Shown piece after piece: positions 9,212 through 18,980 of a DNA stretch of 33,965 bases. Location: NCBI RefSeq assembly GCF_003943505.1, contig NZ_RJPS01000005.1, forward strand, positions 59,427 through 93,391. The letters are read 5' to 3'. The notes beneath the pieces are model-generated. The model worked only from the letters and a program-made list of their open reading frames with translations. It made no database searches and had not been told where the DNA came from. Source of the DNA: Streptococcus cristatus (lineage in GTDB: Bacteria; Bacillota; Bacilli; Lactobacillales; Streptococcaceae). The translations under genes and the position numbers were made by a program. Position 1 is the first letter of the stretch. Every line of letters begins with the position of its first letter.

Positions 9212-12200
9212 TTGTCCAACTCCTCCTTGATTTTTTCTAGCCAGGCTTGACGCAGCTTCTCGCCTGTCGGCCGTTTATCATACTGGCCCAGGTTTAACTT
9301 GGTCAGCTGTCTAGCCTGCCCCAGATGGAGATTGGCCTCAAAGCCTGTAATGGCCTTAAACTGGTCCACGTAAGGGGCAATACTACGTCCATTTTCTGTA
9401 TAAGGATTGATGGCAAAACGACCAGCTAAAATACCTTCTGCTGCTTGCTGATAGAGATAGGTATTATAAGCCAAAATCACTTCCAATTCTTCCTTAGTTA
9501 GCAGATTGACCTTGCTTTTCTCGTAGTTAGCGCTCAAGTCCTTGGCCTGATCAGCCAGAAAGAGGCCTTTGTAAACTTGACTTTTCATGACTTGTTTCAC
9601 AGCCTCGTCCAGTGCCTTGGTCTCCTTGAGGCTGGCTAGGGGCTCCGTCATCTGTAGGTACATGGCTCCGAAAGTTCCCTTGTCTTCTTGGTATTCTGGC
9701 ATTTCTCGGATAGCCGCTAGGTAAGTCGGCAACTGAGAGTTAAGCCCATTAAAGAACTTCTCAAAGCTGAATTTGGTATCGCCTGACTTGTAATCCACAA
9801 CTCCCAGACTCCCCGTCTCCGTCAGCCGATCAATCCGGTCCACCTTGCTGCTCACCTGAAGAGCTCTGCCATTGTCCAAAAGCAAGAAAGGCCGATCATG
9901 ACCAAAGTCAGTCTCCTCACCGATGACCTCCAGCCCATCCGACTGAGCCAAGATACGGCCAGTAGCCCGAGCCGTGTCCAATAGCAAACGGCGGGCGAAC
10001 TGGGTCTCGCCATTTTCACCATAGATAGACTCAAACTCATCCTCCCAGCTAGTCTCCTCCATAGCCCGCTGCAAGCGAGTGTCGAAGTCCTGCTCCAGCT
10101 GCTCCTTCATAACCTTTTCAAAGATTCGGTGGAGGAAAATCCCGTGACTGCGTGCATCCGGCTGAATCGTCCACTCCTCCTGCAACCGCAAGACATACTT
10201 AAGAAAATAGGCATACTGGTTTTTAAAGTATTCATTGAGGGCAGAAGCTGACAGTTTCAAAGGCTTCTCTGATGGATAAAGTGCTTGGAGGGTTTCCGAC
10301 TTGAGAGGCTCCGTCTTCAGCTCCTTACTGATCTGGGGAATGGAAATCCCTTCAGCTGCCAATTTCTTGCGCAAGACTCGGATGGCTACTGCCCAAAAAG
10401 TCTGCTCCTCCGGCGTCCATTCGTGGTCAATATCCTCCTGATAGAGATCAATCACGCGCGCCAACAGAGCCCGATAAGTCCCAATATCGTCACTGCTAGC
10501 CTGTGGTTGCTTACTGATGATAGGTAGGGAAATAGGCGCTATTTCCAGCTCCGTCAAATAGGAAGACATGGCATCCTCTACTTCATTGATTAAGACAGGA
10601 GCAGACAGAACCAAATCCTCTGTCGCTGAATTAAGCAAGGATAGCGCTGCAAAGCGGTTTTTCTTGAGATTTTCACTGCTGGCTACCTGCAACTCAGCCT
10701 CGTCCCCAGTCGCTTGATTTAATCTCTGCCGTTCCTCGTCACTGAGCAGACTTTTATTTTGCGCTAACTTGGGCAAGCGCTCCTGCGTCAGCCCGATAGC
10801 ATAGACATAAGGCGCAGCCATGGGCTCAATCAAGTCATAGGACTGAACGGTCACCACATCCACTGTCGCTGGTACAACTCTGTACTTGGCCAGAAGCATA
10901 CCAGACAGGATTAGAGCCAAGAAATCATCTAGCTTGAGCTTGCTACCATCAAACACCTGTGCAAGCTGCTCCAAGACATGACAAAAAGTCTTCCAGACTT
11001 CCTCCTGTCGTTCCACTTCCTGCTGGCTTGCACCTTCCAGCAGACCAGTCAGATTAGCATCCAAGCGAACTTCTTTGATAAAGTTGGTAAATTTAGCCAA
11101 GAGACCAGTCGCTGTCTGACTACGAGATTTGAAAAAGTCTAACAGAGGCGTGATAAGGTTGCGACGCATGGTATTGAGCCGCTTCAGGTCAAATTTCTCC
11201 TGACGGTTAATGGTAAAATCTCTCCCTAGCTTGGCTGCCCCTTTAATCTCGGCAAAGCGAAGGTACTGCTCAAAACTATCCAGCTCCTCATGACTCAAAC
11301 CGCCATACAGGCCGGTTTTTAAAAGATTGAGTAAATCTTCCGTCTGAAAATTATAGCGTTTCAAGCGCTCCAACGACTCTAAAAACTGAACCAAAGGATG
11401 CTGGGACATGGACTCAGACCTCCCCAAATAAAAGGGAATCTGATACTGGTCAAAGATGGTCTTCAGTTGGAGCTGGTAGGCCTCCACATCCCCCAAAAGC
11501 AGTCGGATATCCTTGTAGCGGGCGCCATCATGGAGCCGCTGACGGATGGACTTGGCCACATATTCCAGTTCTTCTTTTTGATTGCGCACCGACCAAATCT
11601 CTAGGTGAGAGCGATCCTCCTCAGTCAATTCCACATGCGTTTCAGAAAAATCATAGCGACTCTCTAAAATCTTAGAAATCTTGCCAAAGGCATCATCCGA
11701 CTGAGTAGAATCTCCCGCTAGATACTCTGGCTTGACCTCATAAGTTTGAGCCAGCTTGAGCAAAAATTCGACGCTGGCCTGATAAAGATTGCCCTCACGA
11801 AAGGCTGTCCGGTAGGCTTTTTGACTGGCATAAACACCAATGACAATCTCCACTCCCTTGTGGTGCAGCAAATCTACTAGATATTCCTCCTCTGCTGAGA
11901 AACGGGTAAAGCCATCTATAACCAACGCAAGATTAGCCAATTCACCATCCAAATCACCAGCTAGAATATGCTGAGCGAAAATCGTGAGTTTAGAGGTCGC
12001 ATCATAATTTCCTGCCTGAAAAGCAGCAGACAAAGCCGTGAAAATCTTGAGCAAATCCTCGCGCTTCTCTGGCTCTTCTAGATAGTTCAAATCCGCAAAA
12101 GTCATCTGGGCTGTCTGAAGCTCATGATAAAGGTCTAGCAATTGCTGGATAAATTGTGCATCCTTCTTAATCCGCCCATAAACCTTGAGCTCTCGGTCAT

Positions 12201-12492
12201 CCATTTCCGATAAAATCCGATAAAATAGCATACCTAGACCAATATCATCCAAGGCCTGTCCTTCCTGAACATTATTGAGGACAAAATAACGAGCCATCTG
12301 GGCAAAACGTGTCACCGTAATAGCAAAGGAAGCGTGATTTTCCAATGCCTCCAAAACTGCTCGCTCCTTTTCAAAAGAAAGCGAGTTGGGAGCTATATAA
12401 AAGACCCGCTTGCCGTCCGCTGCTAAGTCCTGAGCTTGCTTAGCCAAATGCGCCGTCAAAGGACTGCGGATATCCGTATAAAGTAATTTCAT
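9208..12492 (-). CDS. rexB: RexB/AddB nuclease subunit
   Basis: 1094 aa from the ATG at 12490-12492 ([10 protein letters not shown], the family's usual start); a longer TTG reading has no ribosome site. RexB is the second subunit of the RexAB end-processing nuclease. It is helicase-like without an intact Walker A, has a TQERLP-containing central region, and ends in a RecB-type nuclease domain with [10 protein letters not shown] and [12 protein letters not shown] (catalytic Asp and Lys near residue 905). The whole protein contains one cysteine (WKTFCHVL), so the four-Cys iron-sulphur clamp known from Bacillus AddB is absent. A lactococcal-type Chi heptamer lies inside the gene. Confidence 0.96.
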   Translation of the reverse strand: MKLLYTDIRSPLTAHLAKQAQDLAADGKRVFYIAPNSLSFEKERAVLEALENHASFAITVTRFAQMARYFVLNNVQEGQALDDIGLGMLFYRILSEMDDRELKVYGRIKKDAQFIQQLLDLYHELQTAQMTFADLNYLEEPEKREDLLKIFTALSAAFQAGNYDATSKLTIFAQHILAGDLDGELANLALVIDGFTRFSAEEEYLVDLLHHKGVEIVIGVYASQKAYRTAFREGNLYQASVEFLLKLAQTYEVKPEYLAGDSTQSDDAFGKISKILESRYDFSETHVELTEEDRSHLEIWSVRNQKEELEYVAKSIRQRLHDGARYKDIRLLLGDVEAYQLQLKTIFDQYQIPFYLGRSESMSQHPLVQFLESLERLKRYNFQTEDLLNLLKTGLYGGLSHEELDSFEQYLRFAEIKGAAKLGRDFTINRQEKFDLKRLNTMRRNLITPLLDFFKSRSQTATGLLAKFTNFIKEVRLDANLTGLLEGASQQEVERQEEVWKTFCHVLEQLAQVFDGSKLKLDDFLALILSGMLLAKYRVVPATVDVVTVQSYDLIEPMAAPYVYAIGLTQERLPKLAQNKSLLSDEERQRLNQATGDEAELQVASSENLKKNRFAALSLLNSATEDLVLSAPVLINEVEDAMSSYLTELEIAPISLPIISKQPQASSDDIGTYRALLARVIDLYQEDIDHEWTPEEQTFWAVAIRVLRKKLAAEGISIPQISKELKTEPLKSETLQALYPSEKPLKLSASALNEYFKNQYAYFLKYVLRLQEEWTIQPDARSHGIFLHRIFEKVMKEQLEQDFDTRLQRAMEETSWEDEFESIYGENGETQFARRLLLDTARATGRILAQSDGLEVIGEETDFGHDRPFLLLDNGRALQVSSKVDRIDRLTETGSLGVVDYKSGDTKFSFEKFFNGLNSQLPTYLAAIREMPEYQEDKGTFGAMYLQMTEPLASLKETKALDEAVKQVMKSQVYKGLFLADQAKDLSANYEKSKVNLLTKEELEVILAYNTYLYQQAAEGILAGRFAINPYTENGRSIAPYVDQFKAITGFEANLHLGQARQLTKLNLGQYDKRPTGEKLRQAWLEKIKEELDK
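10453..10459 (-). other. GCGCGTG (Chi-like) in rexB
   Basis: Minus strand copy within codons for ARVIDL; it lies inside the gene for the enzyme expected to read Chi. Confidence 0.5.
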
Positions 12493-12527
12493 ACCGTCTC
12501 TTTTCAACAACAAAATATCATAGAATG

Positions 12528-12536
12528 ATTATATCA
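12528..12536 (-). promoter_or_regulatory. Extended -10 promoter of rexBA
   Basis: Minus strand TGATATAAT gives a perfect -10 with a TGn extension, about 36 bases before the rexB ATG. No good -35 is seen; this, with a weak ribosome site, suggests modest expression. Confidence 0.6.
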
Positions 12537-12566
12537 TGTTTGCGAGAAAAAGGCTTTGTCTAAAAG

Positions 12567-12594
12567 AAAAAGCCCCGCCGAAGCGAGACTTTTC
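12567..12594 (-). terminator. tuf terminator
   Basis: Minus strand stem GTCTCGC/GCGGGGC around a TTCG tetraloop, flanked by AAAA and TTTTTCTTTT, about 40 bases after the tuf stop. Confidence 0.9.
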
Positions 12595-12634
12595 GTGTCT
12601 GATTTTATAATTGTTATCTGGGAACGAAATCGAA

Positions 12635-13831
<1,197 letters not shown>

Positions 13832-13902
13832 TTGAGTAAAAGCCTCCAATAAAATATATTTTATAGATAGACAGTAGGCAATACAGTCTAACTTTCCTTA
13901 CT

Positions 13903-13930
13903 ATTTTATCAAATTTTACTGAAAATGCAA
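13903..13930 (-). promoter_or_regulatory. tuf promoter
   Basis: Minus strand -35 TTGCAT (13925-13930), 16-base spacer, extended -10 TGATAAAAT (TAAAAT at 13903-13908). It leaves a leader of about 65 bases with GGAGG ahead of the ATG. It lies in the short gap after the anti-sigma gene, where no terminator is visible. Confidence 0.75.
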
Positions 13931-13953
13931 GCCTTTTACACATTTTTTGTCAA

Positions 13954-14952
13954 TTATTCCTTATCGAGCTTATAGTAAGGCTGATTGGGAACGGAAGCAC
14001 CGATACTCGAAGCATAAATCCACTCTTTTCCTTCTAATTGAGTGAAATTTTCTGCTTTTCCTGTCAAGATGACACCGGAGAAAGTCAATTGATCCCTATT
14101 TTCTGCTTCACGAATATCTAACTGACCAAATTTCTTTAGATAGGCCTCAACATCATTATACATGTTGTACCCACTAAGACTTGGGAAAAGATTTTTATCT
14201 GTCTTTTTCAGATAATCCAAGAAAGTCTGCTGCTCTTTCTTAGCCTCTTTTGCCTTCTTCTTAAAATCTAAGTCATAAGTAAAGAGAAGACTAGCGTTAG
14301 CTCCATAGGTGAACTGGGGATCGGAAAACAGTTCAATACCTTTTTCACCATCTTCTGACTGGCTGCCAATCCAGTACCAGTTAATCTTGAGATTGTTCGG
14401 TATCATCTGCTGGATTTCCTTATAGGTATAAGCTTTATCAAAAGTCAAAGCTACTTCCACCAATTGATTTGGCATTTCTTTGACAGAAGCCAACTCCTTA
14501 GGCATAGAATTACTATCCTTTGTCCCTTTGGCATTGATATTATAGAAGACCGGATATTTTTGACGTAGGGTTCGCGTATAGGTCCCTGAGAGAGACAAAT
14601 AAGTCCCTTCCGCAGTCGGATCTCTAAAAGCACCTATGAGTGAATAGTTTCCCTCATAGGAAGGATAAGCTACCTTCACTCCATCTAAATCCTTGAAACG
14701 ATCAGAATGTAAGGTTCCTGAAAACAAAGAATTTTGAGTGTAGTAAAGACTGTCATAGTCAACATTAGGGTAGGCGATTTCCGATATAACTTCATACTCT
14801 TTTTGCAAATTTCGACCATTACTCGAGGCTAATTCTATCAATCCCTTCCCTAGTAAAAGCAATAAAGCTAAGGAGACAAGGCTACTGATGACAACCGTCT
14901 TCCAAAGTCGTTTTCTTTTACTTTTCTTCGCTAAAATTTCAAATGTTTCCAT
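13954..14952 (-). CDS. Membrane-anchored anti-sigma (sigma regulator) protein
   Basis: 332 aa. A basic cytoplasmic N-terminus (METFEILAKKSKRKRLWK) precedes one strong transmembrane helix (residues ~19-38, TVVISSLVSLALLLLLGKG); the remaining ~290 residues would lie outside the membrane. This layout, and placement right after an ECF sigma gene with a 14-base overlap, fits the Sigma_reg_N/Sigma_reg_C family of sigma-factor regulators. Expected role: hold the ECF sigma factor at the membrane until an envelope signal releases it. Ribosome site AAAGGA lies seven bases before the ATG. The signal is unknown; the external domain shows no motif I can name. Confidence 0.8.
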   Translation of the reverse strand: METFEILAKKSKRKRLWKTVVISSLVSLALLLLLGKGLIELASSNGRNLQKEYEVISEIAYPNVDYDSLYYTQNSLFSGTLHSDRFKDLDGVKVAYPSYEGNYSLIGAFRDPTAEGTYLSLSGTYTRTLRQKYPVFYNINAKGTKDSNSMPKELASVKEMPNQLVEVALTFDKAYTYKEIQQMIPNNLKINWYWIGSQSEDGEKGIELFSDPQFTYGANASLLFTYDLDFKKKAKEAKKEQQTFLDYLKKTDKNLFPSLSGYNMYNDVEAYLKKFGQLDIREAENRDQLTFSGVILTGKAENFTQLEGKEWIYASSIGASVPNQPYYKLDKE

Positions 14953-15454
14953 TTTTATATCCTTTCTTTTCCAATTTACGGCGGAGCTTAATTCGGCTAC
15001 GCATGAGTTGTACTTTCACTTTACTTACAGAATACGACATAATTTGAGCGATTTCCTTTACTGTAAAATTTTGGAAATAATAAAGATCTAGAAGCATTGC
15101 TTCCTTAGTCGGGAGCTCTTCTATCGTCGACCTTAATAGCTCATAATAGTCGTTTTCAAATGGTTGAATCACATCTTGTTTGAAAAATTCCTTTTGCAAA
15201 ATTTCTAAATAATGCCGATCGCGCCTATAGCGATCGATATAGCGACGGATGGAAACCCGATACATCCAAGCTCGCATCTTCTCTGCCGGGATGACCAGAT
15301 CAGTCTCTAACATTTTGACAAAAACATCCTGCACCACATCTTCTGCCTCGGCCTTAGAAGCTCCTGACTTTTGCAAGTAGAAAACAATCTCTCTGGCAAA
15401 ACCAATCAAGATGTTTTCGTATTCATCCAGTTTGATAATCTCACCTCCCCACAA
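14939..15454 (-). CDS. ECF-type RNA polymerase sigma factor
   Basis: Up to 171 aa. Region 2 is seen in AEDVVQDVFVKMLE with following RAWMYRVSIRRYIDRYRR, and region 4 in TKEAMLLDLYYFQNFTVKEIAQIMSYSVSKVKVQLMRSRIKLRRKL, a clear helix-turn-helix; region 3 is lacking, as in the ECF group. ECF sigma factors are rare in streptococci, whose known alternative factor is ComX. The start is uncertain: the open frame begins at a TTG (15452-15454), but a perfect GGAGGTGA lies inside that reading and points to ATT or ATC codons a few residues later. Overlaps the anti-sigma gene by 14 bases. An ECF-like promoter lies about 150 bases upstream, so autoregulation is likely. Confidence 0.87.
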   Translation of the reverse strand: MWGGEIIKLDEYENILIGFAREIVFYLQKSGASKAEAEDVVQDVFVKMLETDLVIPAEKMRAWMYRVSIRRYIDRYRRDRHYLEILQKEFFKQDVIQPFENDYYELLRSTIEELPTKEAMLLDLYYFQNFTVKEIAQIMSYSVSKVKVQLMRSRIKLRRKLEKKGYKNGNI

Positions 15455-15602
15455 CTTCTCCTAAAATCTCTCTTTATTTGCACTTCTTTAAAAAGAATAA
15501 CAAAAAAGCCTTTCTATCCCAAATCTCACAGCTGCTACTTCTCATTTGAAACTGCTTTTCTCTACTTAATACTTTTCTATTCGTCCCCCTTTCTACTAGT
15601 AT

Positions 15603-15629
15603 AACGAATCAAAAGTTATTTTGGTTACA
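15603..15629 (-). promoter_or_regulatory. ECF-type promoter of the sigma/anti-sigma operon
   Basis: Minus strand TGTAAC (15624-15629), 17 bases, then CGTT (15603-15606). Known Bacillus ECF promoters read TGAAAC or TGTAAC, 16-17 bases, then CGTx or CGAC. A TATACT overlaps the -10 but has no sigma-A -35 at the right distance. The ~140-base leader that follows (15455-15595) holds no gene or strong hairpin that I can see. Confidence 0.6.
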
Positions 15630-15645
15630 AAAATTTTAAACATGA

Positions 15646-15680
15646 CAAAGAAACCCTAGATAGATGGAAACTATCTAGGG
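15646..15680 (-). terminator. Terminator of the DUF805 gene
   Basis: Perfect 10-base stem CCCTAGATAG/CTATCTAGGG with a seven-base loop, followed on the minus strand by TTTCTTTG. It lies between the DUF805 stop and the ECF promoter and isolates the two units. Confidence 0.85.
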
Positions 15681-15688
15681 TCGATATA

Positions 15689-16633
15689 TTATAGATTTTC
15701 TTGAGAAATTGACTCTGAGTTAGTGATTTGTTCAGAAGCCGTTCCCAGAGCCTGTTCTGCAGTTTCAGCTTGAGACTGATGAGCTTCTACTGAATGAACT
15801 GATTCAGCTGGTTCTGAAACTGAGGCTGAGAATGCTGATTGAGTTGACTCTTGAGTTTGGGCTTGGCTAGCAGCAAACGGTTGAGTTGGCTGGTTCACTT
15901 GATTCTGACCAAAAGGTTGCTGAGGCTGACCAAATTCTGGATTTTGAACTGGTGCTTGTTGCTGAGCAAATGGTTGCTCTTGGCTAGCAGGCTGACTAAA
16001 CTGTTGGCTTTGAGCTGGCTGTTGAACTTGACCAAATTGTTGGTTTTGTGTTGGCTGTTGTTGTCCTTGGAATCCAGGCTGAGCAAACTGTTGGTTTTGA
16101 ACCGGTTGTTGTGCTTGACCAAATTGCCGACCTTGGAATCCTTGTTGACCATATGGAGCCCCATTAACTGGCTGAGCTGGTTTGCTAGCTTGACAAAGCA
16201 AGACAATCAGAGCAATACCACATGGCAGAGAAACCAAAGCAGCCAAAATATTCAACACTGGAATGAAGTAAGCTAGTGAAGGCCCTACAGTGAGAAAAAT
16301 AAATGCCCAATGGAAGCCGGCATCACGAAGACGACGAACAGTGATGGCAAGATTAGGAACGATTGTTGCAAGCCAATAGATGGCAAGTAGGAACATTATG
16401 AACACAGCCAAACCAGCGCCAGCCATAGCTCCAGATAAATCGGGTTCATAATCGTATAGCCTTGCATAATAAACTTCACTAAAAAGCGGAATGAGAAAAC
16501 CGAAAAGGGCGATCAACGAAAATGGTAAGGTAATCAAAAAATTACATAGGACAACCCACCAGTAATCCGAACGGCTTGAACGACCACTAAAGTCTGCATA
16601 ACGAGTCCAAAATTTTTTATAAGCAGAAAACAT
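15689..16633 (-). CDS. DUF805 membrane protein with Gln/Pro-rich repeat tail
   Basis: 314 aa from the ATG at 16631-16633, chosen because GAGGAG precedes it and the earlier in-frame ATG falls inside the -10 box. Residues 1-150 form a DUF805 domain: FWTRYADFSGRSSRSDYWW, three or four membrane segments, and the typical VRRLRDAGFHWAF motif. The rest is a hydrophilic tail rich in Gln, Pro, Phe and Asn made of imperfect repeats (for example QNQQFAQPGFQGQQQP), ending in a Ser/Glu/Ala-rich stretch (SEQITNSESISQENL). Function of DUF805 is unknown. Own promoter and terminator; it is not part of the neighbouring sigma operon or comEC. Confidence 0.88.
   Translation of the reverse strand: MFSAYKKFWTRYADFSGRSSRSDYWWVVLCNFLITLPFSLIALFGFLIPLFSEVYYARLYDYEPDLSGAMAGAGLAVFIMFLLAIYWLATIVPNLAITVRRLRDAGFHWAFIFLTVGPSLAYFIPVLNILAALVSLPCGIALIVLLCQASKPAQPVNGAPYGQQGFQGRQFGQAQQPVQNQQFAQPGFQGQQQPTQNQQFGQVQQPAQSQQFSQPASQEQPFAQQQAPVQNPEFGQPQQPFGQNQVNQPTQPFAASQAQTQESTQSAFSASVSEPAESVHSVEAHQSQAETAEQALGTASEQITNSESISQENL
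15890..16160 (-). repeat. Imperfect tandem repeats coding for the QNQQFxQP tail
   Basis: Related DNA segments recur on the plus strand (for example CTGTTGGTTTTGAAC, TTGTTGGTTTTGTGT, CTGTTGGCTTTGAGC), in units of roughly 50-60 bases, each coding for QNQQF or QSQQF. The low complexity leaves several other frames open here, which explains spurious ORFs on both strands. Confidence 0.75.
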
Positions 16634-16667
16634 AGAAATCTCCTCTAAATTTTTATTAACAGGGTTC

Positions 16668-16696
16668 ATTGTATCATAATTTTAGCTCGAAATCAA
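16668..16696 (-). promoter_or_regulatory. Promoter of the DUF805 gene
   Basis: Minus strand -35 TTGATT (16691-16696), 17-base spacer, -10 TACAAT (16668-16673) with a TGA extension. The gap up to the comEC stop (16740) holds nothing else evident. Confidence 0.75.
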
Positions 16697-16739
16697 GGTA
16701 AGTTAATCCTAGCTCCGTCTCAGAGCAAGGAAACAGGGG

Positions 16740-18980
16740 TTACTTTACCGTCTCAATCTGCCATGAATCCCAGCCACTGAAGCGAATGGCTCCTTGTTCA
16801 TCTGTCCGGAAAATCTGTGTCTGAATGTTCTTAAATCTGTCCAGAGTTTCCTGATGAGGATGCTTATAGCGGTTATTCTTGCCGGCAGAAATGAGGCCAA
16901 TTTTAGGCTGAAGCTGATGTAAAAATTCTGGGCTAGAAGAGCCCTTAGAACCGTGGTGGCCTGCTTTTAAGACATCCACCTTGAGTTGCGGAAAACGACC
17001 CATCAAAGCTGCTTCGCCATTTTCCTCTAAGTCTCCCGTAAATAAAAAGCTGGTTCCAAAAAACTTCCCGTATAAGATAACTGAGTCATCATTGCTACCG
17101 TCGCCCGTATCCTCAGGATAGAGAACTTGCAGAGCACTATCAAAAATCGGAAGGCTATCTCCTACTTCTACCGCATGGACTCTCGTCTGCATCCGCTCCA
17201 GTTTCTCCACAAAATCCGACTGGGTCAAGCTTCCCTTAGATACATAAATTTCCTTTATAGAAAAATGCTTGGCTACTTCCAGCATATCGCCCATATGATC
17301 GGTATCGGTGTGGGTCAAAACCAGTACATCCAAGTGACTCAGTCCCCGACTTTTTAGATAAGGAATCAAAGTCTTTTCTGCATTTGTCGAAGAAACCCGC
17401 TTCTGCCAAGCTTCTTTCTTGCCAATCTCCACTCGCCCACCCACATCAATCAGAACAGATTTTCCCCGCCAATCGCGCAAGAAAATGCTATCTCCCTGTC
17501 CAATATCAATGATGGTGATTTCATTTTGCAAGGGATGCTTTGTGAGGAAAAAGAGCAGAGCAAGAGCCAAGCTGAGAAGGACCAAAACTCTCTTCTGTCT
17601 ACGAAAATCATAGAGCAAGCCAAGAGTGATAAGCATGCCTAGCATCATCCAAATAGATGGCTGGCCAAAAACCACTGGCCGTGAGGAAATAGACGCCGTC
17701 CAACGAATCAACTCTTCCAGCAGTTCAAATAAGGCATTGACCTGAGTAATTTTCAAAAGAGGCGATAGAGCAAAAATAAAGGTCAGGGCTGGAAGCATAA
17801 AAAGATCAAAAATGACTGAGAATAGAAAAGTCAGCAGAATAGACCAGAGCTGAAATTCAGAAAAACAGAAAATCAGGATCGGCAAAATCCCCAGTGAAAT
17901 AGTCAGACTTTCTGCCAGCACCTTTCGTACGGGAGGTAAATGCTCAAAATCCATGACCGAAATGAGAAAAGCATAGGCACAGGAAAGAACGCCACCCGTC
18001 GTCAATAGAAAATTGGGCATGAGAATGGCTAAGAGCATGATCGTTAAAGCAAAGTTATCCAGCTTAGTCACACCAAACTGCGAGAGCAGCTTTTGTACTA
18101 AACTCCTCAAGACTGATACTGAAAAGCCCGTCAAACCTGCATAGATAAAGGATAAGGGTAGTTGTATCCAATCGACGGTTTCCCTTTTTAAACCAGATTT
18201 CAGGAGAAGCCTGCGAAAACCATCCATGAAATAGCCGACCTGCATGCCAGATAAGGCAAATAGATGGATAATCCCCAGACTGGAATAAAGTTCATTCATC
18301 TCAGCAAAATCTGTATCCAAATCACCAAACAAGAGTCCAGTCATATAGTGTCTCATGGGGCTAGGAAAATTTTCCTTGATATAAACCAGAGCCTTTCTGC
18401 GCCAGACCAACAGCCAATCCCAAGGATTAAGACTGCTAAAATGCTGACTGGACTTGATTTGATTGATTTTCAAAATCCTGTAAATCCCCTGCGTTTTCAG
18501 ATAAACCCGATAGTCAAAACCCGAAAAATTGCGCTGGTCTTCTGCTAAACTAAGCTCTCCATCAATCTCCAAAAGGAGTTGATCGCTCAGCTTTTGAAAA
18601 GCGAGTTTTTCCTGTTCTGACTGGATTTTATAAAAGGCCTGATAAGTTCGACTATTGGAATAGCCGCGAAAAGAAAGCGAGTCGCCATTGACTTTAATTG
18701 TATCTGGCTTCATCACAATGGTAGAAATGGTTTCCGGCTCATCTTGAAAGGCTTGATTAGCCACTTCTCTCCTAAATAGGAAAAATCCTGCAAAGAGACT
18801 CAAGAACACCAAAACAAGCAGAATATTTCTAGTCGAATAAAGCCAAAAGAGCCGAACAAGGAGAACTGCCAAACCTAGATAGGCTGGTAGACTACTAGTG
18901 TAAATCGCAAAGTAGGTTAGCACCAGCAAAATACAAAAATAGATGGGTTTGATGGGAAATTTATTTATCCACTGTGACAT
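16740..18980 (-). CDS. comEC: ComEC competence DNA channel
   Basis: 746 aa, normal length. Forms the membrane channel through which one strand of transforming DNA enters. Order seen: several N-terminal membrane segments (FCILLVLTYFAIYTSSLPAY onward), an OB-like external domain, the multi-span competence domain with LFALSGMQVGYFMDG, then a C-terminal metallo-beta-lactamase domain: DIGQGDSIFLRD, LIDVGG, LTHTDTDHMGDM (the HxDxDH metal motif near residue 555) and KAGHHGSKGSSS. All metal ligands of this domain appear intact. Starts inside the last 20 bases of comEA, so the two are coupled and share the ComX-box promoter. Confidence 0.97.
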   Translation of the reverse strand: MSQWINKFPIKPIYFCILLVLTYFAIYTSSLPAYLGLAVLLVRLFWLYSTRNILLVLVFLSLFAGFFLFRREVANQAFQDEPETISTIVMKPDTIKVNGDSLSFRGYSNSRTYQAFYKIQSEQEKLAFQKLSDQLLLEIDGELSLAEDQRNFSGFDYRVYLKTQGIYRILKINQIKSSQHFSSLNPWDWLLVWRRKALVYIKENFPSPMRHYMTGLLFGDLDTDFAEMNELYSSLGIIHLFALSGMQVGYFMDGFRRLLLKSGLKRETVDWIQLPLSFIYAGLTGFSVSVLRSLVQKLLSQFGVTKLDNFALTIMLLAILMPNFLLTTGGVLSCAYAFLISVMDFEHLPPVRKVLAESLTISLGILPILIFCFSEFQLWSILLTFLFSVIFDLFMLPALTFIFALSPLLKITQVNALFELLEELIRWTASISSRPVVFGQPSIWMMLGMLITLGLLYDFRRQKRVLVLLSLALALLFFLTKHPLQNEITIIDIGQGDSIFLRDWRGKSVLIDVGGRVEIGKKEAWQKRVSSTNAEKTLIPYLKSRGLSHLDVLVLTHTDTDHMGDMLEVAKHFSIKEIYVSKGSLTQSDFVEKLERMQTRVHAVEVGDSLPIFDSALQVLYPEDTGDGSNDDSVILYGKFFGTSFLFTGDLEENGEAALMGRFPQLKVDVLKAGHHGSKGSSSPEFLHQLQPKIGLISAGKNNRYKHPHQETLDRFKNIQTQIFRTDEQGAIRFSGWDSWQIETVK

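Noticed and set aside
14888-15091. Plus-strand frame across the sigma/anti-sigma overlap
   Set aside because: Antisense to two coupled genes, no start signals.
15851-16276. 141-aa plus-strand open frame over the DUF805 tail
   Set aside because: It is a product of the Gln-codon repeats read antisense (Leu-rich); no ribosome site, and several frames are open there.
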